From Clostridia bacterium (GTDB lineage: Bacteria; Bacillota; Clostridia; TANB77; UBA1234), in assembly GCA_900753135.1 (NCBI GenBank), contig CAADXZ010000225.1, forward strand, positions 1 to 24,560: 24,560 nucleotides of DNA, given 5' to 3'. Below the pieces are notes generated by a model. It made no database searches. It was not told the origin of the DNA and worked only from the letters and a program-made list of their open reading frames with translations. The translations under genes and the position numbers were made by a program. This document shows positions 8,290 through 17,421 of this stretch, one piece after another (the stretch's first letter is position 1; every line of letters starts with the position of its first letter).

Positions 8290-8332
8290 TTGTCGAATTT
8301 TTCTTTTCTTTTTATAAAATATACTATATAAT
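8290..8332 (+). promoter_or_regulatory. Promoter region for the nfeD-SPFH pair
   Basis: TTGTCG (8290-8295) and TATAAA (8313-8318) have a 17-bp spacer. A second, perfect -10 (TATAAT, 8327-8332) follows, with only a weak -35 (TTTTCT, 8304-8309) at 17 bp. Either could start the transcript, 50-65 bases before the first gene. Confidence 0.5.
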
Positions 8333-8384
8333 TTTAAATGTGAGTATTTATATACCAATAAGGGAAAGGGGGAATTTTTAACAC

Positions 8385-8837
8385 ATGGAAATTTGGACAA
8401 TTTGGCTTATAATCGCTGGATTCTTTGCCTTTTTAGAAATGCTAACAGTTGGCTTCTTTGTAATCTGGTTTGGCGTAGCAGCTTTACTTCCAATGGTTTA
8501 TAGTATGTTCTTTCCAGAACAAATATTAGTTCAAGTATGTATTTGGGCATTTGCATCAATTATACTTGTTCTTTCTACAAAGAAATTAACCGACAAAGTT
8601 CGTCCACCAGTTACTCCAACTAATGTATATTCTATAATTGGAAAAAAAGCTGTTGTTACACAAGAAATAAATGATGAAAAATCTCAAGGACAAATACGCG
8701 TGGATGGAGATATATGGTCTGCAAGAGGTGAAGACTTTACAGAAGTAATTCCTGAGAATACGGTTGTAGAAATACTTAGAATTGAGGGCGTAAAAGCCAT
8801 TGTAAAAAAAGCTAGTGAAAATGTTTCAACAAATTAA
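8385..8837 (+). CDS. NfeD-like membrane protein (short form)
   Basis: A 150-residue protein with three hydrophobic helices in the first 70 residues (WLIIAGFFAFLEMLTVGFFV and two more), followed by an OB-fold domain. In that domain IGKKAVVTQEI, GQIRVDGDIWSARGEDF and GVKAIVKK match the NfeD soluble domain. It lacks the ClpP-like protease part of long NfeD proteins. Short NfeD proteins are membrane partners of stomatin/SPFH scaffolds, and here an SPFH gene follows 20 bases later, which supports the assignment. The ribosome site AAAGGGGG lies about 12 bases before the ATG, rather far. The pair is the only rightward operon in the first 23 kb. Confidence 0.9.
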   Translation: MEIWTIWLIIAGFFAFLEMLTVGFFVIWFGVAALLPMVYSMFFPEQILVQVCIWAFASIILVLSTKKLTDKVRPPVTPTNVYSIIGKKAVVTQEINDEKSQGQIRVDGDIWSARGEDFTEVIPENTVVEILRIEGVKAIVKKASENVSTN

Positions 8838-8857
8838 AATTTTTAGGAGGTTTTTAT

Positions 8858-9784
8858 ATGGGTTGGATTATTGTTTTAATCATTATCGTTATATTCTTAG
8901 CTGCAAAGACATTTAGAGTTGTTCCACAAGCAGAAGTTCTTATTATTGAAAGATTAGGAAGATACCATAGAACTGCAGAAGCTGGTTTAAATGTGGTTGT
9001 TCCTTTTCTAGATAAAGTAAGAGCACATGTTGATTTAAGAGAACAAACTATGGATGTTCAACCACAAAGCGTTATAACAAAAGATAACGTTACAATAAGA
9101 ATTGATACAGTTGTTTTCTATCAAATAACTGAAGCAAGAAGTGCAGTATACGAAATTCAAAATTTACAAAACGGTATTAAATATTTAACAACAACAACAA
9201 TTCGTGACGTTGTTGGTAAAATGGACTTAGATAGCACATTTAGTTCAAGAGAACAAATCAATACACAACTTCGTCAAATTCTTGACGTTGCCACTGATAA
9301 ATGGGGTTGTAAAGTAAACAGAGTTGAAATTAAAGATATCGATCCTCCAAAGGATATTAGAGATGCAATGGAAAAACAAATGAATGCAGAAAGAACAAAA
9401 AGAGCTGTAATTCTTGAAGCTGAAGGTCAAAGACAATCAGCAATCACAATAGCCGAAGGTGAGAAAGAATCAAAAATTCTTCAAGCAGATGCTGAAAAAG
9501 AATCAAACATCAGAAGAGCTGAAGGTGAAAAACAAGCTAAGATACTTAAAGCTACTGGTGAAGCAGAAGCAATTAGACAAATAGCTGATGCTAAAGCTAG
9601 AGAAATTGAAGTTGTATATGGAGCAATTAAGAATTCAAATCCAGATGATAAATTAGTACAATTAAAAGCTTTAGAAGCTTTGAAAGAAGCATCTAAAGGT
9701 GAAGCAAATAAAGTATTCATTCCTTTTGATGCTACAAAAGCACTTGCTGGAATCGGTGCTATGACAGAAATAAGAAAAGATTAA
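8858..9784 (+). CDS. SPFH/stomatin-type membrane scaffold protein
   Basis: A 308-residue paraslipin/QmcA-type protein. A single N-terminal membrane helix (residues 3-16) is followed by the SPFH domain: VPQAEVLIIERLGRYHRTAE, the GLNVVVPFLDKV turn, and RDVVGKMDLDSTFSSREQIN. A long Ala/Glu/Lys-rich coiled coil follows at about 170-250 (AEGEKESKILQADAEKESN and related repeats). A C-terminal segment KVFIPFDATKALAGIG ends it. Such proteins assemble large membrane rings and mark ordered lipid domains, with NfeD as partner. The ribosome site AGGAGG is 8 bases from the ATG. A strong terminator follows at 9796. Confidence 0.95.
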   Translation: MGWIIVLIIIVIFLAAKTFRVVPQAEVLIIERLGRYHRTAEAGLNVVVPFLDKVRAHVDLREQTMDVQPQSVITKDNVTIRIDTVVFYQITEARSAVYEIQNLQNGIKYLTTTTIRDVVGKMDLDSTFSSREQINTQLRQILDVATDKWGCKVNRVEIKDIDPPKDIRDAMEKQMNAERTKRAVILEAEGQRQSAITIAEGEKESKILQADAEKESNIRRAEGEKQAKILKATGEAEAIRQIADAKAREIEVVYGAIKNSNPDDKLVQLKALEALKEASKGEANKVFIPFDATKALAGIGAMTEIRKD

Positions 9785-9795
9785 TATGTTTAACT

Positions 9796-9826
9796 AAAAA
9801 AGGGACTGTAAAAAGTCCCTCTTTTT
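9796..9826 (+). terminator. Rho-independent terminator after the SPFH gene
   Basis: A 7-bp stem (9801-9807 with 9814-9820), extendable by A-T pairs, with a 6-nt loop and a T5 tail (9822-9826). It sits 12 bases after the SPFH stop. Confidence 0.85.
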
Positions 9827-9837
9827 ACTTTTACACA

Positions 9838-9865
9838 AAAATGCGTGAAAAGATTCACGCATTTT
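9838..9865 (-). terminator. Rho-independent terminator after groEL (possibly bidirectional)
   Basis: A perfect 12-bp stem (9838-9849 with 9854-9865) with a 4-nt loop. Read on the minus strand it carries a T4 end within the stem and lies about 50 bases past the groEL stop. Together with the hairpin at 9796 it insulates the two convergent operons. Confidence 0.7.
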
Positions 9866-9914
9866 GATTGTTATGGGCTTTTTACGGCCTGCTTTTATTC
9901 TATTTACTTTAAAA

Positions 9915-11546
9915 TTAGAAGTCCATTCCACCTGGCATTGGAGTTCCTTCATGATGGCAGTTGCAATTTTCTTCTTTCTTATCTGCAACTAAACTCTCTG
10001 TTGTCAATACCATTGAAGCTATGCTTGCTGCATTTTGAAGTGCTGATCTTGTAACTTTAGTAGGATCAATTATTCCCTCTTTCTTCATATCAACATACTT
10101 CTCATTTAATGCATCAAAACCTATACCTGTCTTTTCATGTAATACTTTATCTAATATTACACTTCCCTCTAAACCAGCATTAAATGCAATTTGTTTTAGA
10201 GGTTCTTCAAGTGCCATAAGAACTGTTTTAACACCAGTCTTTTCGTCGCCTTCTACTTCATTGAATAATTTTTCAACAGCTGGCATTGCGTTAACAAAAG
10301 CTGTTCCACCACCTGCAACAATGCCTTCCTCAACTGCAGCTCTTGTAGCAGAAAGTGCATCTTCTATTCTCAATTTCTTTTCTTTCATTTCAACTTCTGT
10401 TGCAGCGCCAACTTCAATAACAGCAACTCCGCCAACAAGTTTAGCAAGTCTTTCTTGTAGTTTTTCTTTATCATATTCTGATTCTGTTCTATCAAGCTCG
10501 CTTCTTATTTGTTTTACTCTTTCAGCTATTTGCTCTTTATCACCAGCACCATCAACGATTATTGTATTTTCTTTTTCAACTTTTACTTGTCTTGCTCTAC
10601 CTAATTGCTCAAGTTCAACTTCTTTCAAGTCAAGACCAAGTTCATCAGTGATTACTTCACCACCCGTTAATATTGCTATATCTCTAAGCATTTCTTTTCT
10701 CTTATCACCATATCCAGGTGCTTTTACAGCAACACATGTAAATGTTCCTCTTAATTTATTTAATACTAATGTTGTTAAAGCATCACCATCAACATCATCA
10801 GCAATAATTACAAACTTCTTACCTTGTTGAACAATCTTTTCAAGTATTGGTAGTATTTCTTGAATGTTAGAAATCTTTTTGTCTGTAATAAGTATATAAG
10901 GATCATCCATAACAGCTTCCATTTTATCTGTATCAGTTACCATATATGGAGAAATATATCCTTTGTCAAATTGCATACCTTCTACAACAGATAAATTTGT
11001 TGCCATAGTTTTAGATTCTTCAATTGTGATTACACCGTCTTTTGAAACTTTCTCCATAGCATCAGCAATTAAATTACCTATTGTTTCGTCATTTGCAGAT
11101 ATAGCAGCAACTTTAGCAATATCTGCTTTTCCGTTTACTTTTGTGCTATTAGACTTAATAGCTTCAACAGCAACATCAATTGCTTTGTTCATACCTCTTC
11201 TCATAACCATTGGATTTGCACCAGCAGCAACATTCTTAATTCCTTCTCTTATCATTGCTTGTGCTAAAACAGTAGCTGTTGTTGTGCCATCACCTGCAAC
11301 ATCATTTGTCTTTATTGAAACTTCTTTAACAAGTTGTGCACCCATGTTTTCAAAAGGATCATCTAACTCAACTTCTTTTGCTATTGTAACACCATCATTT
11401 GTAATTAATGGTGCACCATATTTTTTATCTAAAACAACATTTCTTCCTTTTGGTCCAAGTGTAACCTTAACTGTATCAGCTAATTGATTAACACCTCTCT
11501 CTATAGCTTTTCTTGCTTCTTCACCGTACAATATTTTTTTACTCAT
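9915..11546 (-). CDS. groL: Chaperonin GroEL (Hsp60)
   Basis: The 14-mer chaperonin subunit that folds proteins with GroES and ATP. The 543-residue length is normal. Seen are the equatorial GPKGRNVVLD (31-40), the ATP loop DVAGDGTTTATVLAQAM (82-98) with the hydrolytic Asp, the apical domain substrate groove, and the C-terminal AATEVEMKEKKLRIEDALSA region. The tail is unusual: instead of repeated GGM it ends ENCNCHHEGTPMPGGMDF, with two Cys and two His. The ribosome site AAGGAGG is well spaced from ATG 11546. It forms an operon with groES (52-base gap) under the promoter and CIRCE element upstream of groES. Confidence 0.98.
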   Translation of the reverse strand: MSKKILYGEEARKAIERGVNQLADTVKVTLGPKGRNVVLDKKYGAPLITNDGVTIAKEVELDDPFENMGAQLVKEVSIKTNDVAGDGTTTATVLAQAMIREGIKNVAAGANPMVMRRGMNKAIDVAVEAIKSNSTKVNGKADIAKVAAISANDETIGNLIADAMEKVSKDGVITIEESKTMATNLSVVEGMQFDKGYISPYMVTDTDKMEAVMDDPYILITDKKISNIQEILPILEKIVQQGKKFVIIADDVDGDALTTLVLNKLRGTFTCVAVKAPGYGDKRKEMLRDIAILTGGEVITDELGLDLKEVELEQLGRARQVKVEKENTIIVDGAGDKEQIAERVKQIRSELDRTESEYDKEKLQERLAKLVGGVAVIEVGAATEVEMKEKKLRIEDALSATRAAVEEGIVAGGGTAFVNAMPAVEKLFNEVEGDEKTGVKTVLMALEEPLKQIAFNAGLEGSVILDKVLHEKTGIGFDALNEKYVDMKKEGIIDPTKVTRSALQNAASIASMVLTTESLVADKKEENCNCHHEGTPMPGGMDF

Positions 11547-11598
11547 TCTAATTTACCTCCTTAATAAATAAGCCTAAGTATATAACTTAAAATCTAAA

Positions 11599-11880
11599 CT
11601 ATTCAACAACTGCAAGCACATCATCTTGACGAACAATTATATAGTCCTCTTCTTCATATTTAACTTCTGTTCCTGCATATTTTGAAAATATAACTTTATC
11701 ACCAACATTAAGTTGCATTTTTACTTCTTTTCCGTCTACTGTTCCCCCAGGTCCAACTGCAACAACTCTGGCTATATGTGGTTTCTCTTTACTACTTGAA
11801 GCAAGTAAAATTCCGCTCTTAGTAGTTTCCTCTGCTTCTATCAATTTTAATACAACCCTGTCTAATAATGGTTTTATCAT
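11599..11880 (-). CDS. groS: Co-chaperonin GroES (Hsp10)
   Basis: The 93-residue lid of the GroEL chamber. It starts IKPLLDRVVLKLIEAEETTKSGI, where the following segment is the mobile loop that contacts GroEL (ETTKSGILLAS, 18-28). It continues with the conserved GPGG turn, LNVGDKVIFSKYAGTEVK and the terminal DVLAVVE. The ribosome site AAGGAGG precedes the ATG by about 10 bases. It is the first gene of the groES-groEL operon, transcribed under HrcA control as shown by the operator at 11906-11932. Confidence 0.98.
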   Translation of the reverse strand: MIKPLLDRVVLKLIEAEETTKSGILLASSSKEKPHIARVVAVGPGGTVDGKEVKMQLNVGDKVIFSKYAGTEVKYEEEDYIIVRQDDVLAVVE

Positions 11881-11905
11881 ATTAAATGACCTCCTTAAAA
11901 AAACA

Positions 11906-11932
11906 TTAGCACTCTATTATTTAGAGTGCTAA
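11906..11932 (-). promoter_or_regulatory. CIRCE operator (HrcA binding site)
   Basis: A perfect TTAGCACTC-N9-GAGTGCTAA inverted repeat in the groES leader. This is the binding site of the heat-shock repressor HrcA, so the organism should encode hrcA; that gene is outside the window. It lies just downstream of the promoter, at about -5 to +25. Confidence 0.98.
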
Positions 11933-11935
11933 TTT

Positions 11936-11964
11936 ATAATATTACTATGCAATTGTTTTGTCAA
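11936..11964 (-). promoter_or_regulatory. SigA promoter for groES-groEL
   Basis: Minus-strand TTGACA (11959-11964) and TATTAT (11936-11941) with a 17-bp spacer, immediately upstream of CIRCE. Confidence 0.85.
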
Positions 11965-12023
11965 TATGTTAATAAAATTTCTTTTAATTTTCACAATATG
12001 CTAACTAAATATCAACTTCATTA

Positions 12024-13565
12024 TTATTCATAATATTCTATTCCGTAATTTAAATCACTTAATATATCAGCATAATCAGACAATCCTTCTGGTAGTTTTG
12101 AAGCAATATTTGACATGTATGATGGAAGTTTTCCTTTAAGATTATCCATAAATTTTTCTCTTGATTTTTCACTTGCAGAATTTAGCATTAATGCAGAATC
12201 ACTTATTACGTCAATATTTGGATTAGAAACCTTTCTTCCTTCAACTGCAAATGTTAACAATTTAATTTTTTCTGCATCAACTTTCAAATACACATCAGTA
12301 TTTGATTTATTTTTTCCAATTTTTGAATCTAATATTAAAGACACATAGCTTCCATAAGATCCGAATTTTACTTCAAGATAAGAATCTGATTTGTTATTAA
12401 AAGCAGAAACCTTCATATCAAAAACTTCTTCTCTACCTTCTAAAAAAGTAATTCTAGCGGCTAATGTGTTATTTCCTCTTCTAAAAGCTTCAATTATAAT
12501 AAATTCACTAGGTATGTAATCTTCTTTAATATTTTCCTCAATACTTTCTAATGAATAATTAATTTCTTCTACCCATTCTTCCCATGTATAATCAAAATTC
12601 TTAAATTCTGATGCTACTTCATAAAGCTCTTTATCTTTTCTAGCAGTTTTTAGCATTTCTCTTGCTATGTACATCATATCTTTTGAATTTAATTTTACGA
12701 AATGTCTGTTAGCATTACTTTCATTTCCATTAATTTTAACAGTTACATTTTTTTCAACATTAATTTTATTAGAAATTTGTTTTGTTAATATTTTCAAATA
12801 TCTCTTAACAACATTTTTATTTTTTTCTGCTAATTGTGCATTATTACTTAACTTATTTTTAATATCTTCAGCATTCTCATCATCTAAATTCAAATTTTTA
12901 GCTAATCCATCTATATCACTAAAATCTGCTGCCACATACCTTTCGAATAATCCAGGAACTACAACTCCAAGTTTTGTTCCATTTAAAACAACTTTCGCTT
13001 TTGCTAATTCATTTTCATTTGAATTGACAGTAAGATTTGTTGTAAAATTCTCTTTATTTCTTAAAGTAGATGCATTCAATGAAAGTGTTCCTATATTCTT
13101 GCTGTCAACTCCCATACTCTCCATAAAATCATCAACGTCAATTTGGGCACTCATATTAACATTGTTATTCTTTAATGCTATTTCACTTGTGTTTTTTGCA
13201 ATTCTTAATAGATAATCATTTTCAAACATCTTTAAGAATCTCTCACCTTTGTTACCCCTTAAAATAACAAAAGCTCCACATAATACCATTAAAACAATTA
13301 TTGCTGCAAATATTCCAACAACTATACCTACATTACTTTTCTTATTTCCCCCATTAGGTGCATTTGTTTCATTTATATTTGGTGTTTTTTCATAACCAGT
13401 AACTTGTTCTGCACCTTCTACATTGCTATTTGTGTTCTCTTGCACATTTTCCACATTTGTTTTTTGTACACTTTCAACATTTGTTTCTGGTGCATTTACC
13501 ACATTGTTCGTTTCTGGTTCCATATTAGAATTTTGACCTTCTAAATTTTGGTTTTGCTCATCCAT
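12024..13565 (-). CDS. Unknown membrane-anchored protein with large external domain
   Basis: I do not recognise this 513-residue protein. Residues 1-77 are disordered and rich in Asn, Glu and Val, with imperfect short repeats (ETNVESVQ, KTNVENVQ, NTNSNVEG). Residues 79-102 form one membrane helix (IVVGIFAAIIVLMVLCGAFV), followed by positively charged RGNKGER. The N-terminus is therefore probably cytoplasmic and residues 110-513 external. The external part is mixed alpha/beta with many Asn, Lys and Ser, no Cys pairs and no catalytic motif I can name. The topology recalls sensor or lipid-binding surface proteins of clostridia. The ribosome site AAGGAGGAG is well placed. It has its own promoter and is not obviously linked to dnaE or groESL. 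Confidence 0.75.
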   Translation of the reverse strand: MDEQNQNLEGQNSNMEPETNNVVNAPETNVESVQKTNVENVQENTNSNVEGAEQVTGYEKTPNINETNAPNGGNKKSNVGIVVGIFAAIIVLMVLCGAFVILRGNKGERFLKMFENDYLLRIAKNTSEIALKNNNVNMSAQIDVDDFMESMGVDSKNIGTLSLNASTLRNKENFTTNLTVNSNENELAKAKVVLNGTKLGVVVPGLFERYVAADFSDIDGLAKNLNLDDENAEDIKNKLSNNAQLAEKNKNVVKRYLKILTKQISNKINVEKNVTVKINGNESNANRHFVKLNSKDMMYIAREMLKTARKDKELYEVASEFKNFDYTWEEWVEEINYSLESIEENIKEDYIPSEFIIIEAFRRGNNTLAARITFLEGREEVFDMKVSAFNNKSDSYLEVKFGSYGSYVSLILDSKIGKNKSNTDVYLKVDAEKIKLLTFAVEGRKVSNPNIDVISDSALMLNSASEKSREKFMDNLKGKLPSYMSNIASKLPEGLSDYADILSDLNYGIEYYE

Positions 13566-13596
13566 TTTTTCTCCTCCTTATATTTTATTAATTTCT

Positions 13597-13625
13597 ATTA
13601 TAAATTTTTAGTAAAAAAAATACAA
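13597..13625 (-). promoter_or_regulatory. Probable SigA promoter for the unknown membrane protein gene
   Basis: Minus-strand TTGTAT (13620-13625) and TATAAT (13597-13602), 17-bp spacer, about 30 bases before the ATG and within the 77-base gap after dnaE. Confidence 0.55.
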
Positions 13626-13642
13626 CAACTTTATCTTTCAAA

Positions 13643-16600
13643 TCACTTTTTCTTAAACCTGATATTCTCCTCGCCAACAGCATCTTCAATTCTTTTATAA
13701 ATTGTTTCATTAAAATACATTGGTAGAACTTTCGAAACTTCATTATTTTTCAATTCAACCAATACGTTTCCACGCCTATTACTTATTTCTTTAATGAAAT
13801 CCCTTAATAGTTGTAATTCATACTCTGTCTTATTTTGTGGAATACTAATTTCAATCATTAAATCCTTATTACTTATATCTTCAATCACTTTAGTATTGCA
13901 AACTTCAAATCTTTCTGCCTTCAACATTATTACTGTAATTTCATCTTCTTTAACACTAATTCTACCATCAATTTTCACAATACTATCTTCGACAATTATA
14001 TTTTTATACCCTGAATATGTTTTAGGAAAAACAATCAAATTTATACTTCCTTCTAAATCTTCAAGTGTAACGAATGCCATTATTTCATTACTTTTTGTAA
14101 TTTTGGTTCTTACAGAAGTTACAAGACCAAGTAGTTTTACACTTTTTCCATCAAGTTTTATCATGCTTTCAGAAACTTCATCTGATTCTTCATATATTAA
14201 ATCAGAACTTTTAATTGTTGCATATTCATCAATATATTTCTTATAATTTTCCAAAGGGTGTCCTGAAACATAAAGACCAAGCATTTCCTTTTCCATCAAT
14301 AATAATTCTTTTTTGGGAAGTTCTTGAACCTTTTTTAATTTATATAAGTCATCATTTTTTTCGTTGTTTGGCATTGCTAAATCAAACATATTAACTTGTC
14401 CAGTAAGTGCACGTTTCTTATCACTACTTATTGTATCAAGCACATCTTCAAAAGAACGTAGTAGCGTATTTCTATTATCCCCTAGAGAATCAAACACACC
14501 AGCCTTTATCATACTTTCAATGCACTTCTTATTAACATCTTCAGAAGAAACTCGTTTACAAAAATCTACAAAGTCTGCAAATTCTCCATTCTTTTCTCTT
14601 TCATCAGTAATTGTATTAATAGCACCCTCACCAACATTTTTTATAGCAGCAAGACCAAATATTATTTTTCCATCTCTAACTACGAATTTACTAAAACTCT
14701 TATTAATATCTGGCTTTAAAATTTCTATATTCATTTTTTTGCATTCTTCTATATACACAGTTATCTTACTTTGTGTAGTAAGAAAGCTATTAAGCAAAGC
14801 TGCAAAAAATTCTGCTGGGTAATACGTTTTTAAGTAAGCTGTTCTGTAAGCAACAACAGCATAACATGCAGCATGAGATTTATTAAAAGCATATTTTGCA
14901 AACTCTGCCATCTCATCAAATATTTTATTAGCAGATTTCTCATCAACGCCATTTCTTATAGCTCCAGGAATAATTACATTTCCATTTTCGTCAGAAAGCC
15001 CATAGATAAAATTCTTTCTTTCTTCTGCCATTACATCTAATTTTTTCTTTCCCATAGCTCTACGAACCAAGTCGGCTCTGCCTAACGAATAACCGGCAAC
15101 TTCCCTAACTATCTGCATAACTTGCTCTTGGTAAACCATGCAACCATATGTAACATTCAAAATCTTTTCTAATATTGGATGCGTATACTCCGTCTTAGTT
15201 GGGTCATTTTTTCCCTTTATATATCTTGGTATTTGATCCATTGGACCAGGTCTATAAAGAGAAACACCAGCTATTAAATCTTCCAAGCAATCTGGTTTTA
15301 ACTCACGCATAAAAGCTGTCATTCCAGCACTTTCAAACTGAAATATTCCACAAGTGTTTCCGTCCCACCATTGCTTATAGACGTTAGGATCATTCATCTC
15401 TGCATCATACTTTACATCTATGCTTCTATTTTCTTTTACCAAATCTACTGTATCTTTTATTACAGTAAGAGTTCTAAGTCCAAGAAAATCCATTTTCAAA
15501 AGCCCTAATTCTTCAAGAATTGTCATTGTATACTGCGTAGAAATTATACTATCACTCTTATAAAGTGGCACATATGAATCAACTGGATCTTTTGTTATAA
15601 CAACTCCTGCAGCATGCGTTGAAGCGTGTCTTGGCAATCCTTCCAACCTTTTTGAAATATCTATAACATCTCTGATTTCAGAATCTTCATCATACATTTT
15701 CTTTAGTTCAGGATTCATCTCCAAAGCCTTATCCAAAGTCATATGCATCTCCATTGGAACATTTTTAGAAATCATATCAGCCTTACTATAAGGAATATTA
15801 AGCACTCTGGCCACGTCTCTTATAACACCTCTAGCAGCCAGCGTTCCAAAAGTTATAATTTGTGCAACATGGTCGTCACCATACTTTCTGCACACATAAT
15901 CAATAACTTCACTTCTTCTCTCATAACAAAAATCTATATCAAAATCAGGCATACTTATTCTTTCAGGATTCAAAAACCTTTCAAAAATCAAGTTATATTT
16001 AATAGGATCTATATCAGTAATTTCTATACAATATGCTGCCAAACTTCCAGCACCAGAGCCTCTTCCTGGTCCAACAGGAATATCTTGGTCTTTGGCATAT
16101 CTAATAAAATCCCAAACTATCAAATAATAGTCTGTATAACCCATTTTATTAACAACAGAAAGTTCATAATCCATTCTTTGAACAAGCTCTGGTTTTAAGC
16201 TTTTCATTTTCTCTATTTTTTCATCTAACGATAATGAATTAAGTTCTACATTATCATTAAAGTATCTTTTTTGCATTCCGTCATAGCAAAGTGTTTTAAG
16301 ATATTCAAAATGATCTTGATTATTAGGCGTATCAAAATTTGGTAAAATGGTATGTCCAAATTCAAACTCAACATTGCATTTATTTGCAATTTCCACAGTA
16401 TTTTCAAGTACTTCAGGTAAATTCTTAAAGTTTTGGTACATCTCATCTGGTGACTTTATAAAAAACTCATCCGAACCCATTCTCATTCTATCTTCATCAA
16501 TCATCTTTTTACCAGTTTGAATGCAAAGCAAAACTTCGTGACTGTAACTATCTTGCCTCTTCAAATAATGAGCGTCATTTGTTGCAATCATCTTAAGTCC

Positions 16601-17197
16601 TAACTCTCGTGCAAGTTTTATAAGCCTTTGATTTGCCAAAGTTTGTTCCCTAATACCATTATGTTGAAGCTCTATATAAAAATCATCTTTTCCAAAAATA
16701 TCAATATATTCATTTGCGATTTTTTTCGCACCCTCAAAATCATCAGCAAGCAAGGCTCTATTTATAAAGCCAGCCAAACAAGCACTACTACAAATTAGCC
16801 CCTCGCTGTATTTTCTTAATATATCCATATCAATTCTAGGCTTGTAGTAAAACCCTTCTGTAAAAGAGAGTGATACTAACTTTATCAAATTCTTATATCC
16901 AATATTATTTTTTGCAAGCAAAATTAAATGACCTAATCTATCATCAATATTAGGCTCTTTATCAAACCTAGTACGAGGTGCAACGTATGCTTCACATCCA
17001 ATAATAGGCTTGATTCCATTTTTTTTACACTCTTTATAAAACTCAACAGCACCATACATAACACCATGGTCTGTTATAGCAATTGCTTTCATTCCAAGTT
17101 CTTTTACTCTAGCAACTAAATCTTTAATTCTATTAGCTCCATCAAGCAAACTATATTCAGTATGCACATGCAAATGAACAAAATCATTTTCCAACAT
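13643..17197 (-). CDS. dnaE: DNA polymerase III alpha subunit DnaE
   Basis: Replicative C-family DNA polymerase, 1184 residues. The N-terminal PHP domain keeps its metal-binding motifs (HLHVHTEYS, AITDHGVMYG, GCEAYV, ATNDAHYL). The palm carries PGRGSGAGS (377-385) and the catalytic pair in MPDFDIDF (about 416-423), with a third acid in LLKMDFLGLRTL. The C-terminal part has the helix-hairpin-helix region and an OB-fold (VKLLGLVTSVRTKITKSNEI). No inserted proofreading exonuclease is present, so it is DnaE and not PolC. The ATG at 17195-17197 is chosen because GAGGTG (17201-17206) is its ribosome site; the in-frame GTG two codons upstream lies inside that site. It has its own promoter. Confidence 0.97.
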   Translation of the reverse strand: MLENDFVHLHVHTEYSLLDGANRIKDLVARVKELGMKAIAITDHGVMYGAVEFYKECKKNGIKPIIGCEAYVAPRTRFDKEPNIDDRLGHLILLAKNNIGYKNLIKLVSLSFTEGFYYKPRIDMDILRKYSEGLICSSACLAGFINRALLADDFEGAKKIANEYIDIFGKDDFYIELQHNGIREQTLANQRLIKLARELGLKMIATNDAHYLKRQDSYSHEVLLCIQTGKKMIDEDRMRMGSDEFFIKSPDEMYQNFKNLPEVLENTVEIANKCNVEFEFGHTILPNFDTPNNQDHFEYLKTLCYDGMQKRYFNDNVELNSLSLDEKIEKMKSLKPELVQRMDYELSVVNKMGYTDYYLIVWDFIRYAKDQDIPVGPGRGSGAGSLAAYCIEITDIDPIKYNLIFERFLNPERISMPDFDIDFCYERRSEVIDYVCRKYGDDHVAQIITFGTLAARGVIRDVARVLNIPYSKADMISKNVPMEMHMTLDKALEMNPELKKMYDEDSEIRDVIDISKRLEGLPRHASTHAAGVVITKDPVDSYVPLYKSDSIISTQYTMTILEELGLLKMDFLGLRTLTVIKDTVDLVKENRSIDVKYDAEMNDPNVYKQWWDGNTCGIFQFESAGMTAFMRELKPDCLEDLIAGVSLYRPGPMDQIPRYIKGKNDPTKTEYTHPILEKILNVTYGCMVYQEQVMQIVREVAGYSLGRADLVRRAMGKKKLDVMAEERKNFIYGLSDENGNVIIPGAIRNGVDEKSANKIFDEMAEFAKYAFNKSHAACYAVVAYRTAYLKTYYPAEFFAALLNSFLTTQSKITVYIEECKKMNIEILKPDINKSFSKFVVRDGKIIFGLAAIKNVGEGAINTITDEREKNGEFADFVDFCKRVSSEDVNKKCIESMIKAGVFDSLGDNRNTLLRSFEDVLDTISSDKKRALTGQVNMFDLAMPNNEKNDDLYKLKKVQELPKKELLLMEKEMLGLYVSGHPLENYKKYIDEYATIKSSDLIYEESDEVSESMIKLDGKSVKLLGLVTSVRTKITKSNEIMAFVTLEDLEGSINLIVFPKTYSGYKNIIVEDSIVKIDGRISVKEDEITVIMLKAERFEVCNTKVIEDISNKDLMIEISIPQNKTEYELQLLRDFIKEISNRRGNVLVELKNNEVSKVLPMYFNETIYKRIEDAVGEENIRFKKK

Positions 17198-17272
17198 TTT
17201 CACCTCACAACTTCATTAATTTATAACTAGACACTTTTCTTTCCTACTGTATAAAAAATTAAATTTATGCTA

Positions 17273-17304
17273 GAGATTTTCCCACTTTCAGTCCAAAAAT
17301 CTCG
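17273..17304 (-). other. Hairpin in the dnaE leader
   Basis: GAGATTTT and AAAATCTC form an 8-bp stem flanking a small inner ACT/AGT stem. It sits between the dnaE promoter and the ribosome site, in a leader of about 125 nt. No T-run follows directly, so it is not a clear terminator. Confidence 0.4.
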
Positions 17305-17327
17305 TATCATTACTACCACCATGCTAG

Positions 17328-17356
17328 ATAATATCATCTATTCTGTACATTTTCAA
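17328..17356 (-). promoter_or_regulatory. SigA promoter for dnaE
   Basis: Minus-strand TTGAAA (17351-17356) and TATTAT (17328-17333), 17-bp spacer, just downstream of the terminator of the toxin/immunity unit. Confidence 0.6.
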
Positions 17357-17370
17357 TATTTGTACTCAAC

Positions 17371-17413
17371 AAAAATCCAGTACATAAGCTTATTTGCTTA
17401 CATACTGGATTTT
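17371..17413 (-). terminator. Rho-independent terminator after the toxin/immunity unit
   Basis: An 11-bp perfect stem (17372-17382 with 17403-17413), extended inward by AAGC/GCTT, ending in TTTTTG on the minus strand. It starts 9 bases past the stop of the 120-residue gene. Confidence 0.85.
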
Positions 17414-17421
17414 GTAATTAA

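Noticed and set aside
10261..11487. Long open frames on the plus strand opposite groEL (189 and 174 codons)
   Set aside because: They are Ser/Thr/Leu-rich mirror frames caused by groEL codon use, without ribosome sites or recognisable domains.
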